The notes under the pieces are model-generated. The model ran no database searches. It was not told the DNA's origin and saw only the letters and a list, made by a program, of their open reading frames with translations. A stretch of DNA of 9,804 bases from an uncultured Muribaculaceae bacterium (GTDB taxonomy: Bacteria; Bacteroidota; Bacteroidia; Bacteroidales; Muribaculaceae), in NCBI GenBank assembly GCA_910587355.1, contig CAJUKF010000002.1:1-9804 (forward strand). Reading direction: 5' to 3'. Of the stretch, positions 1 to 7,400 are shown one piece after another (position 1 is the stretch's first letter; each line of letters begins with the position of its first letter). The position numbers and the translations under genes are program-made.

Positions 1-1
1 G

Positions 2-253
2 CCCGACTTATACCCCAAAATTCGATGTTTTCAAATTTTTGTCATGTACTTAAATTTTGCCGATAAAAATTCGGTAGTGCTTTATGGCTTCTATCCACAG
101 GCCTATACGCCTGAATCAAAAAATGAGCGGTGGACTATCTGCAGACTCTCATCGGATTCATTGACCGTCCATGTTCACAAATCAATAGTAGTGCTGAATG
201 GCAATACTCTTAACACCATTGGAGGCATAATTGAAACCTTCACACGCAAATAG
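2..253 (+). CDS. Hypothetical protein, C-terminal part (5' end outside window)
   Basis: The frame is open from the window's left edge to a TAG stop at 251-253, so the true start probably lies upstream and 83 residues of the C-terminus are visible. An ATG at position 44 is an alternative start giving 69 residues. The visible part is a soluble-looking mix of polar and beta-prone residues (for example SLTVHVHKSIVVLNG) and ends in FTRK. I see no membrane segment and recognise no motif or family. The DNA is A+T-rich like the next two genes, and it lies 65 nt upstream of the lipoprotein gene on the same strand, so they may share a transcript. The function is unknown. Confidence 0.5.
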   Translation, partial: PDLYPKIRCFQIFVMYLNFADKNSVVLYGFYPQAYTPESKNERWTICRLSSDSLTVHVHKSIVVLNGNTLNTIGGIIETFTRK

Positions 254-274
254 TAAACGAATTAAAATTTATAA

Positions 275-322
275 ATGATGCTAACAATTATAATACTCGC
301 AGGTTTTATGATATGGATATGA
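275..322 (+). CDS. Possible 15-residue hydrophobic leader ORF
   Basis: ATGATG at 275-280 opens a frame encoding MMLTIIILAGFMIWI, which stops at the TGA at 320-322. That TGA overlaps the ATG at 319 of the lipoprotein gene in an ATGA arrangement, the usual geometry of translational coupling. The peptide is almost entirely hydrophobic. It could be a tiny membrane peptide, a leader that couples translation into the lipoprotein gene, a remnant of a lost gene, or chance in A+T-rich DNA. Nothing beyond the overlap supports it. Confidence 0.2.
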   Translation: MMLTIIILAGFMIWI

Positions 323-1338
323 AGCGATTACCAATCTATATAATCGGATTGACATTGTTCTGTGCTTTTGGGTGTAAGCGTACGCAGCATTCAAATATTG
401 ATGATGCGATAATATTTGATACTATTATTAAGGAAGATAATAGTCTGCTATCAGGGGATTTTGAAGATGAAGATTCACTCTTTAAGTTTATTGAGGATAG
501 CATTTTTCAATACATTCGCAATAACAGAATAAGTGTACCTGAAAATGCAATTAAAAGATATACACAGATTGACAGTTTATTACATTTAATTTTTGACTGT
601 AACGAAAACGAAGATTATTACCAATTTAATCATGGATTTGAAATTAGTCAAAAGCAAATAGGATTCCTAAATAATTATTTATTTCAACGAATATCAGAGA
701 TGTCAAATAATGAATTTTCAATATTATTACATGAAGAAAAAATCGTCACAGATAGTTTAATATCTGCACAACATAAATTTATAAAAACTCATATTGAGGA
801 TGCAGGTTATAGCGGGTCACTCAGTTTCATTCAATATAACAACACTTCTTATGCAGTCTATATAGATAGAAATAAAAGTCTAAAGGACCTATATTTCTCA
901 TTAGTTGATAATCACTATCGCCCACGGGCTTCATATATTAAATTATCAAATACTCTCATTGAAAAAGAATATTCTCACATCCTGAATGAGCTTATTCCTC
1001 GAGAACTACTAATGGAAGAAAAAACACTAGATCATTACGATGAAAAAGCAGATTTCCAAGCAGCGAAAGGTCTTAAACAGGCATGGAATGACTTTATCGC
1101 GAAAAGGGATGAAATAGCAAATATGCTTTCCGATAAACAAAAAGCAATATGGGAAAACGGAACCTCTCGTTTTCAGCGTTCTCACCTAATTCTTCTCAAA
1201 AATGAATTTAAAAACATGGGTGTATGCAGTAATGAGGAAGCAGAACTCATTCTTTCCGACAGTTGCTCTTATGAAGAACTATTCACCTATCCAAACTTCA
1301 CAACTAAATGGAATGAACACATAAAACAGTTCGAATGA
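319..1338 (+). CDS. Predicted lipoprotein of unknown function
   Basis: Encodes 339 residues beginning MKRLPIYIIGLTLFCAFGCK: a short basic n-region, a hydrophobic stretch and a lipobox-like AFGC, with Cys19 as the predicted lipidated residue. It should be exported, cleaved by signal peptidase II and anchored in an envelope membrane. The residues after the cysteine (K, R, T, Q) are not the acidic run associated with surface export in Bacteroides, so a periplasm-facing location is more likely. The mature part is polar, rich in D, E, N and K, mostly helical-looking, without further membrane segments. I chose ATG 319 over ATG 313 because it gives a typical MKR lipoprotein start and overlaps the upstream TGA; ATG 313 would add only Met-Asp. 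The stop TGA at 1336-1338 overlaps the ATG of the next, broken gene. I recognise no family. Strong A+T bias relative to the right-hand genes suggests an accessory origin. Confidence 0.75.
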   Translation: MKRLPIYIIGLTLFCAFGCKRTQHSNIDDAIIFDTIIKEDNSLLSGDFEDEDSLFKFIEDSIFQYIRNNRISVPENAIKRYTQIDSLLHLIFDCNENEDYYQFNHGFEISQKQIGFLNNYLFQRISEMSNNEFSILLHEEKIVTDSLISAQHKFIKTHIEDAGYSGSLSFIQYNNTSYAVYIDRNKSLKDLYFSLVDNHYRPRASYIKLSNTLIEKEYSHILNELIPRELLMEEKTLDHYDEKADFQAAKGLKQAWNDFIAKRDEIANMLSDKQKAIWENGTSRFQRSHLILLKNEFKNMGVCSNEEAELILSDSCSYEELFTYPNFTTKWNEHIKQFE

Positions 1339-2231
1339 TGAAATACATATTATTATTTTCAGTTTAATATTACTTTGTACTTTAGGGTGTGGGCCGTAAG
1401 CAAGAATCCAATGAACCCTCTTATCCTAATTGGGAAACAGATACTGTCATTAATAATGAGTTCTGTTATTTGCCTGATACGTGCATTATGGATAGTGACT
1501 TGTTTTCATTTGCCTCTAATTTGGCAATGATATCAAATATTTATTACTCTGATTCTATAACGGATGGCGAAAAATACCGTATATGGTATAAAGAAACAGA
1601 TTTGATATATTTATCTAATCTCAATAGACGTCATATAGAAATTAATTCTGCTTGGATTATATTAGCAAGAATATAATTCCTGAAATTAAAAATAACAATT
1701 GCACTGCAGCGAGTGGCGAAGCTGCATGGCTTAATTTGGGGTTGCTTCTATGTTTTCTATACAAAAGAATATTAATTCAAATGTAGAATATTCTCACTTG
1801 ATTGAAATGGAGGATGATGCATGGTTAAGGTTTATTGCTAAATTATTTCCTCTTTTAGAATCAATGTCACGGGAAGTGCTGCCGCGGATGAGGTCTCTAT
1901 TACATTGTCAAAAATAGTTAAGATTAGAATAGCTGACTTGACTGAATATAGTAACATGTTCAGTCTATCGGCAATAGAATCTGTGGAATCTTTAAAACAA
2001 CTTGAATCAACCATCCATTTTATTAGTACTGAGCGTTTTGATTGGGAGAAAAATGAAATGGTAGAAAACAGCTTTCAACTCTCCAATAAAACAGACGCAA
2101 TAGAAACATTGACTCAATGGATGTCGTTTAGATTGAACATGGCACCACTTTTAGACAACCCAACATGTAATGGCGCAAAGACTAATCTTTTAGACCGTAT
2201 TTCGGCCACTATATACCATATTCGCCATTGA
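1335..2231 (+). pseudogene. Second lipoprotein gene, broken by several frameshifts
   Basis: ATGATG at 1335-1340 starts MMKYILLFSV and then hits TAA at 1365-1367. Reading across apparent single-base shifts gives one coherent protein of roughly 290-300 residues. The leader continues in another frame as LILLCTLGCG (near 1364-1393). It returns to the first frame as RKQESNEPSYPNWETDT (from about 1395) and runs to TAA at 1674. It resumes as KNIIPEIKNNNCTAASGEAA (1667-1740), then FSIQKN to LFPLLESMS (about 1750-1866). It finishes as NVTGSAAADEVSITLSK through to TIYHIRH, TGA at 2229-2231. The shifts must lie within about 1341-1364, 1386-1396, 1646-1673, 1735-1783 and 1842-1914. The restored lipobox LGC is followed by GRKQESN, similar to CKRTQHSN in the upstream gene. 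Separate small genes from GTG 1389 or TTG 1905 are possible but would lack a leader. Function unknown. Confidence 0.6.
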
Positions 2232-2271
2232 CGTGCATTTTTCAAAAATACCTTACAGGGAAGTTCCAAAG

Positions 2272-2511
2272 TTAAACTAGTACGAACTCCGGTTCTTCTG
2301 CTGCGCCGATGGCCTCGTCATAGCCGTCGGCGCAGTTTATTTTTAGTGTTCCGTCATGAAAAACCGTAGAGTGTGTTTCCCCGTTGAAAGTACCGATATT
2401 TATATGCCACCGTCCTTCTATGTCCCTTACTGCTTCAGCAGTAACAAGGCCATTATAAACCGTGCCACCGAATTCTATACGGCGGGCGAGCACTTTTTTA
2501 TATCCCTTCAT
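2272..2511 (-). CDS. Small hypothetical protein at operon end
   Basis: Encodes 79 residues, MKGYKKVLARRIEFGG to EEPEFVLV. It has no signal peptide or membrane segment, so it is probably cytoplasmic. The N-terminus is basic and the C-terminus acidic. Alternating hydrophobic and polar stretches (WHINIGTFNG, STVFHDGTLKINC) suggest a small beta-rich fold. Its ATG follows the TAA of the upstream lipoprotein gene with no intervening base (TAAATG), so it is translated from the same mRNA and probably by re-initiation. It is the last gene of the lspA cluster and faces the broken lipoprotein gene across a 40-nt convergent gap in which I see no clear terminator. I recognise no family. Core-like base composition and tight packing support a real gene. 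Confidence 0.7.
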   Translation of the reverse strand: MKGYKKVLARRIEFGGTVYNGLVTAEAVRDIEGRWHINIGTFNGETHSTVFHDGTLKINCADGYDEAIGAAEEPEFVLV

Positions 2512-3366
2512 TTATTTAACGGACAAGGTGTCGGCAACAGTTTCCGATGCTGTCACCGCAGTATCGATTTTAACTTCCGGCAACACGCCACGCAGACGTT
2601 TTAACATATATCTGCGCGAATAATTGTCTTTGTTTGTGCGTTTACGCACAATCTCCATGCTGTCGAGAGCCATTGTTGTTCCGGGTGTATTGTTCGGTTC
2701 AAGAAAACCATAGACGCGAGTCAGGTCGGCAGTCGAGTCTGAAATCAGTTCAATCTCCTTCCAGCCTTCGCCGCGCACTTCGTTTTCAATGAATTCTATC
2801 GTACCGTCGCTGTACTCGGCGACAATCTGCCAGATTGTACCGTCGGAGTTATTGAAGAATTTCGCGCGCCAGGTATATATATCACCGCGCTCCCAGTTGC
2901 GGTCGCGCTCATATCCGAAGAGCACGTTTTTCGACGGGAGACGGTCGTAAATACGCATGAAACGCGGACCCGTCCAAACATCGACCGAGTCTCCGGCGAC
3001 CGACATCGCAGCGGCCGCCGCCACTTTATTGCCGCGCTCTATGAGACGTTTTTCCAGTATGGAAATGGTGTTGTCGTAGACATCCATGTAATAGGTGATG
3101 TTACGGCCATACCATGCGAGCGACGAATCGACCTGCTCGGCGGTGACTCCATGTGCGGCGTAGACCGACTCTTTGAGGACCTGTTTGGCCGAATCACTGC
3201 GGAACTGGTCCCAGTTTAGTTCAACCACGGCCTCGCCGGTGTGGACATCTGCCATCAGAAGCGCCATCTCGTCGGGTTGAATTACCTCGGATGGCACTTT
3301 GTTGCAGGCGCACAGCGCGATGCACGCCAACGCACTACTCAGCAGCTTTCTTCTCTTTTTTCTCAT
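2512..3366 (-). CDS. DUF4296-type lipoprotein
   Basis: Encodes 284 residues from ATG 3366; an in-frame GTG at 3369 would add one. The N-terminus is a lipoprotein signal: basic MRKKRRK, a short hydrophobic stretch and lipobox LCAC, with Cys21 as the predicted lipidation site. Residues of about 25-110 (starting PSEVIQPDEMALLMADVHTG and ending near the helix YYMDVYDNTISILEKRL) match my recollection of the DUF4296 domain of Bacteroidota, a helical domain of unknown function. The remainder is beta-rich with several Trp and Tyr and a charged C-terminus. The start lies inside lspA: the two genes overlap by 32 nt (35 from the GTG) in different frames, so this lipoprotein is translated next to the enzyme that should mature it. 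The stop abuts the 79-residue gene. The lipoprotein call is firm; the DUF assignment is from memory and the function is unknown. Confidence 0.85.
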   Translation of the reverse strand: MRKKRRKLLSSALACIALCACNKVPSEVIQPDEMALLMADVHTGEAVVELNWDQFRSDSAKQVLKESVYAAHGVTAEQVDSSLAWYGRNITYYMDVYDNTISILEKRLIERGNKVAAAAAMSVAGDSVDVWTGPRFMRIYDRLPSKNVLFGYERDRNWERGDIYTWRAKFFNNSDGTIWQIVAEYSDGTIEFIENEVRGEGWKEIELISDSTADLTRVYGFLEPNNTPGTTMALDSMEIVRKRTNKDNYSRRYMLKRLRGVLPEVKIDTAVTASETVADTLSVK

Positions 3367-3976
3367 CACCTATATACCGGGTATAGAAGAGAACGATTGC
3401 AATCATGCCCACAGTGATTGCGGCATCGGCTATATTGAATACAGGGTCGAAGAACGAGAATTCATGTCCGCCAAACCATGGCATCCACGACGGCCATGTG
3501 AAAGTGAAGAGAGGAAAATAAAGCATGTCGACCACAAGTCCGTGGAACACACCTCCGTAGCCCTCTCCCCACGGCACCAACCGGGCCACCGTAGGAGGAT
3601 AAGGATTCGTAAAAATCTCGCCATAGCATACGCAGTCGATGATGTTGCCGAATGCGCCGGCTGTAATCAGAGCCAGGCATGCCATATATCCGCATGGTAC
3701 GGACGCCTTGCGAATCAGACGCAGGATATACCATACGAGCAGACAGACAAGCACAATGCGGAAAAACGTGAGAAACAGTTTGCTTCCGAGCTCTATGCCG
3801 AATGCCATGCCGTTGTTCTGTATGAAACGCAGATGAAACCACGGCAGAATCTCCAAATCCTCGCCGAGGTAAAAAGAAGTCTTTATCCATATTTTCATCG
3901 CCTGGTCAAGTATTATGACCGCGGCAATGATTATCCAGGCCGTGAGCGACAGTTTTAGACTTTTCTGAAGCTGCAT
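3335..3976 (-). CDS. lspA: Lipoprotein signal peptidase (signal peptidase II)
   Basis: Signal peptidase II is the inner-membrane aspartyl protease that removes the signal peptide from prolipoproteins after diacylglyceryl transfer to the lipobox cysteine. The 213-residue protein shows the family signatures in order: the first membrane helix with DQAMK (Asp24), the NNGMAFG segment (54-60), GNIID with catalytic Asp114, and FNIAD with catalytic Asp184 at the start of the last helix. Four hydrophobic segments fit the known topology. It is longer than the roughly 165-residue proteobacterial enzyme because of an aromatic, Pro- and Gly-rich insertion of about 60 residues between the two catalytic Asp motifs, a form I recall from Bacteroidota. 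The tail is charged (DEKKEKK). The start is 4 nt after the dksA-like stop. The 3' end overlaps the next lipoprotein gene, so all are co-transcribed. The ileS-lspA neighbourhood is also classic in proteobacteria. Confidence 0.96.
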   Translation of the reverse strand: MQLQKSLKLSLTAWIIIAAVIILDQAMKIWIKTSFYLGEDLEILPWFHLRFIQNNGMAFGIELGSKLFLTFFRIVLVCLLVWYILRLIRKASVPCGYMACLALITAGAFGNIIDCVCYGEIFTNPYPPTVARLVPWGEGYGGVFHGLVVDMLYFPLFTFTWPSWMPWFGGHEFSFFDPVFNIADAAITVGMIAIVLFYTRYIGDEKKEKKAAE

Positions 3977-3980
3977 GGAA

Positions 3981-4361
3981 TCAGTGGTTGGGTTTGTCTT
4001 TTTCTTCTACGCAGAGTGTGGCGTGGGGTACGGCGCGAAGTCTTTCTTTGGGTATGAGTTTGCCCGTGGCTCGGCAGATGCCGTATGTCTTGTTGTCAAT
4101 GCGTTCAAGGGCCTTGCGGAGATGGCCTATGAACTGGCGCTGACGCTCGGCAAGACGTGCGTTCGCTTCACGTTCGAGAGTGCTTGCGCCTTCTTCGAGG
4201 GTTTTGAACGTGGGAGAGGTATCTGCTATGTCGTTGCCCTCGTTGTTTCGCAGCGAGGAGCACAGCTCTTCGTAGAGGGCTGTGGCGGTTTCAAGTTTGG
4301 CTAAAATAATCTGGCGGAATTCTTCAAGCTCAGCGTCGGAATAGCGCAGTTGTTCGCTCAT
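3981..4361 (-). CDS. TraR/DksA-family transcription factor with degenerate zinc finger
   Basis: Proteins of this family enter the secondary channel of RNA polymerase and modulate initiation, often together with ppGpp. The 126-residue protein has an N-terminal helical hairpin (about 8-90) and a C-terminal finger-like module, YGICRATGKLIPKERL to ATLCVEEK (93-121). At the hairpin tip, DIAD gives Asp44 and Asp47 in the D-x-x-D spacing of the functional tip of E. coli DksA. The finger keeps only one cysteine of each usual pair: Cys96 with Thr99, and Cys117 with Glu120. Four-Cys zinc binding is therefore not possible, although the module's hydrophobic core looks intact. The gene lies 78 nt after ileS, separated by a long hairpin, and 4 nt before lspA. 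The target promoters cannot be told from sequence. I leave the symbol empty because dksA orthology is uncertain. Confidence 0.88.
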   Translation of the reverse strand: MSEQLRYSDAELEEFRQIILAKLETATALYEELCSSLRNNEGNDIADTSPTFKTLEEGASTLEREANARLAERQRQFIGHLRKALERIDNKTYGICRATGKLIPKERLRAVPHATLCVEEKDKPNH

Positions 4362-4383
4362 ATTTCTATTTGTCAGTTTAGCA

Positions 4384-4426
4384 GGGTGTGACAGGATTCA
4401 TCGTCAAAATGAATTCTGCCACACCC
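4384..4426 (-). promoter_or_regulatory. Long imperfect intergenic hairpin between ileS and the dksA-like gene
   Basis: The arms 4384-4401 and 4409-4426 are complementary over 18 positions, apart from one G-U wobble and one A-C mismatch, with a 7-nt loop. The outer part of the stem is GGGTGTG/CACACCC. It begins 13 nt after the ileS stop. No run of U follows it in the direction of transcription, so it is not a standard intrinsic terminator. It may protect or process the mRNA, or reduce readthrough from ileS into the four downstream genes. I found no TAnnTTTG promoter between it and the dksA-like start. Confidence 0.6.
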
Positions 4427-4439
4427 GTGGTAGTTTGAT

Positions 4440-7400
4440 TTAGGCAGGATTGATGACTACTCCGAGTTTGAGGTCATCGATATCCAGAATTTCAACTTCA
4501 TTGGGATTCTCCGGGTCGGCGATAGTCACCGCATCGGCGAGCACCTGATTGCCGATATAGGCACCGAAGTCCTTCACTACGTCCTCGATTTCGGGACAAG
4601 GGAGGAACTGCAGGCTTATATGGTCGGTGATTTCGTAGCCGCGGTGCTTGCGGATATTCTGCACACGGTTGATGATTTCGCGGCTGATGCCTTCGCGGAC
4701 GAGTTCGGGAGTGATGTCGATATCGAGGGCGACAGTGAGGGCTCCCTCGTTGGCTACGAGCCAGCCGGGCATATCTTCCGAGATGATTTTTACATCGGCG
4801 ATATCCACTGACACGCTGTTGCCGTCAAGCTCGAGTACGATTGAGCCGTTACGTTCGAGTTCGGCGATGCGGCTTCTGTCGAGAGATTTGAGAGTGGCCG
4901 CGGCGAGTTTCATCTGCTTGCCGAATTTCGGACCGAGTTTCTTGAAGTCGGGCTCCACACGCTTGACGAAAATCTCGTTTTCAGGCGGCACGATTTCAAG
5001 ATGCTTGATATTGACCTCGGTAGTGACAATGTCGGAAATGGCCTTGATACGCGCGATGGTCTCTTCGTCGGCTGCCGGCACAAGCATCTTCGACAGCGGC
5101 TGACGTACTTTGATGTTCGCTTTCTTGCGGAGAGAAAGTACAAGCGATGTCAGAATCTGGGCGATGTCCATGCGCTCCTCGAGTTCTTTATCGACTGCCG
5201 AGGCATCGTAGGCGGGGAAGTCGGCCAGATGAACTGATTTCACATCCTGACCTTCTGTAAGGTCGCGGAAAAGACGGTCGGCGAAAAATGGCGCGATTGG
5301 TGCCATGAGCTTCGACACTGTGAGCAGACAGGTGTAAAGAGTCTGGTATGCGGCGAGCTTGTCGCGTGTGAGACCGCGGTCCCAGAAACGTTTACGGTTG
5401 AGACGCACATACCAGTTGGAGAGGTTGTCGAGCACGAATTCGCTGATTGCACGGGCGGCTTTGGTGGGCTCGTAATCGTCAAGCGATGTCTCGACTGTCC
5501 TGACCAGAGTATTGAGCAGAGAGATAATCCATCGGTCGAGCTCCGTGCGCTCCGATAATGCCACAGCTTCCTCCTCGCCGGTGAAACCGTCGACGTTGGC
5601 ATACATTGCGAAGAAGTTGTAGGTATTCTGAAGTGTCGAGAAGAATTTACGCGAAACTTCGGCGACACCGTCATTGTCATATTTGAGGTTATCCCAAGGC
5701 GACGAGCATGAAATCATGTACCAGCGCAGAGGGTCGGAACCGAATTTATCGATTGTCTCGAACGGATTAACCGCATTGCCCTTGCGCTTCGACATCTTCT
5801 CGCCCACTTTATCAAGCACAAGACCGTTCGAAATCACGGCCTTGAAGGCAATGGAATCAAACACCATTGTGCCGATAGTGTGAAGCGTGAAGAACCAGCC
5901 GCGGGTCTGGTCGACACCTTCGGCAATGAAGTCGGCGGGGAAGAGGTCGCCGCGGTCAAAAGCTTCTTTATTCTCGAAGGGATAGTGAATCTGTGCGTAA
6001 GGCATTGAGCCCGAATCGAACCATACGTCAATGAGGTCGGTCTCGCGTTTCATCGGCTTGCCCGACGGCGACACAAGGATGATATCGTCGACATAGGGAC
6101 GGTGAAGGTCGATTTTGGCATAATTCTCAGCCGAGTAGTCGCCCGGCACGAAACCTTTGTCGCGGAGAGGATTCGATTTCATGAACCCGGCGGCGACAGC
6201 CTTGTCGATTTCATTGTAAAGTGTCTCTACGCTTTCAATAGCGAGTTCCTCATCGCCGCTGTCAGTGCGCCATATCGGCAAAGGAGTACCCCAGTAACGG
6301 CTGCGCGAGAGGTTCCAGTCCTGAAGATTCTCGAGCCATTTGCCGAATCGGCCGCTGCCTGTTGAGGCAGGTTTCCACTTGATGGTGTCGTTGAGCTCCA
6401 TAAGGCGCTCGCGAACGGCAGTCGAGCGGATGAACCAGCTGTCGAGCGGATAATAAAGCACTGGCTTGTCCGTGCGCCAGCAGTGAGGATACGAGTGAAC
6501 GTGTTTCTCGATTTTGAATACCTTTCCTGAAGCCTTCAGGTCCATGCAGATAGCCACGTCGAGTGTCTCGGTCTCTTCGGTTGCCTCGGGGTCGTATGCG
6601 TTCTTCACATAGCGGCCGGCCCACTGTGAGTAGAGAGGTTCGTTGACCATTTTGGCAACGAATTCAGGGTCGAGGTCTTCGATGCGGAAGAATCGGCCGG
6701 AGAAATCGACCATAGGACGGATATTGCCGCCCTTGTCAATCATATGCAGTGGCGGAACACCGGCTGCACGCGATACACGGAGGTCATCGGCACCGAATGT
6801 ACCGGCGATATGCACGATACCCGTACCGTCTTCCGTGCTCACATAGTCTCCGGGAATCACACGGAATGCGCCTTCGCCGGGATTCACCCACGGAAGAAGC
6901 TGTTCGTAATGCATTCCGACGAGGTCTGTACCCTTGAATGACGCTACTGCCTCATAAGGCACGAGTTTGTCGCCTTTCTGATACTGGTCGAGTGCGATTT
7001 CTTTTGCTTTCGGGTTGAATACACTGTCAATCAGTGCTGTCGCAAGTGTCACAGTCACTTTTTCGCCCGAATATGGATTGTATGTGCGTACGACGGAGTA
7101 ATCTATTGTCGGACCGACGCAAAGCGCTGTGTTCGACGGAAGGGTCCACGGAGTGGTTGTCCATGCAATGAAGCAAGGCCTGCCCCACCCTGTCATCTCG
7201 GGTTTTGGGTCGGTAATGTCGAACAGTGCGATACATGTCGTGTCTTTCACGTCGCGGTAGCACCCCGGCTGATTGAGCTCATGCGAGCTGAGGCCGGTGC
7301 CTGCGGCAGGCGAATAAGGCTGGATTGTATAGCCCTTGTAAAGCAGCCCCTTGTTATGGAGCTGCTTGAGCAGCCACCATACAGTCTCTATATATCGGTT

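Noticed and set aside
2232..2271. Bidirectional terminator in the convergent gap
   Set aside because: The only symmetric element, ATTTTT-C-AAAAAT, has a one-base loop and a stem made only of A-T pairs, so it cannot form a stable hairpin.
3299..3958. A 219-codon open frame on the + strand, antisense to lspA and the lipoprotein start
   Set aside because: lspA on the other strand has both catalytic motifs and membrane helices. The antisense product is low in hydrophobic structure and resembles no family.
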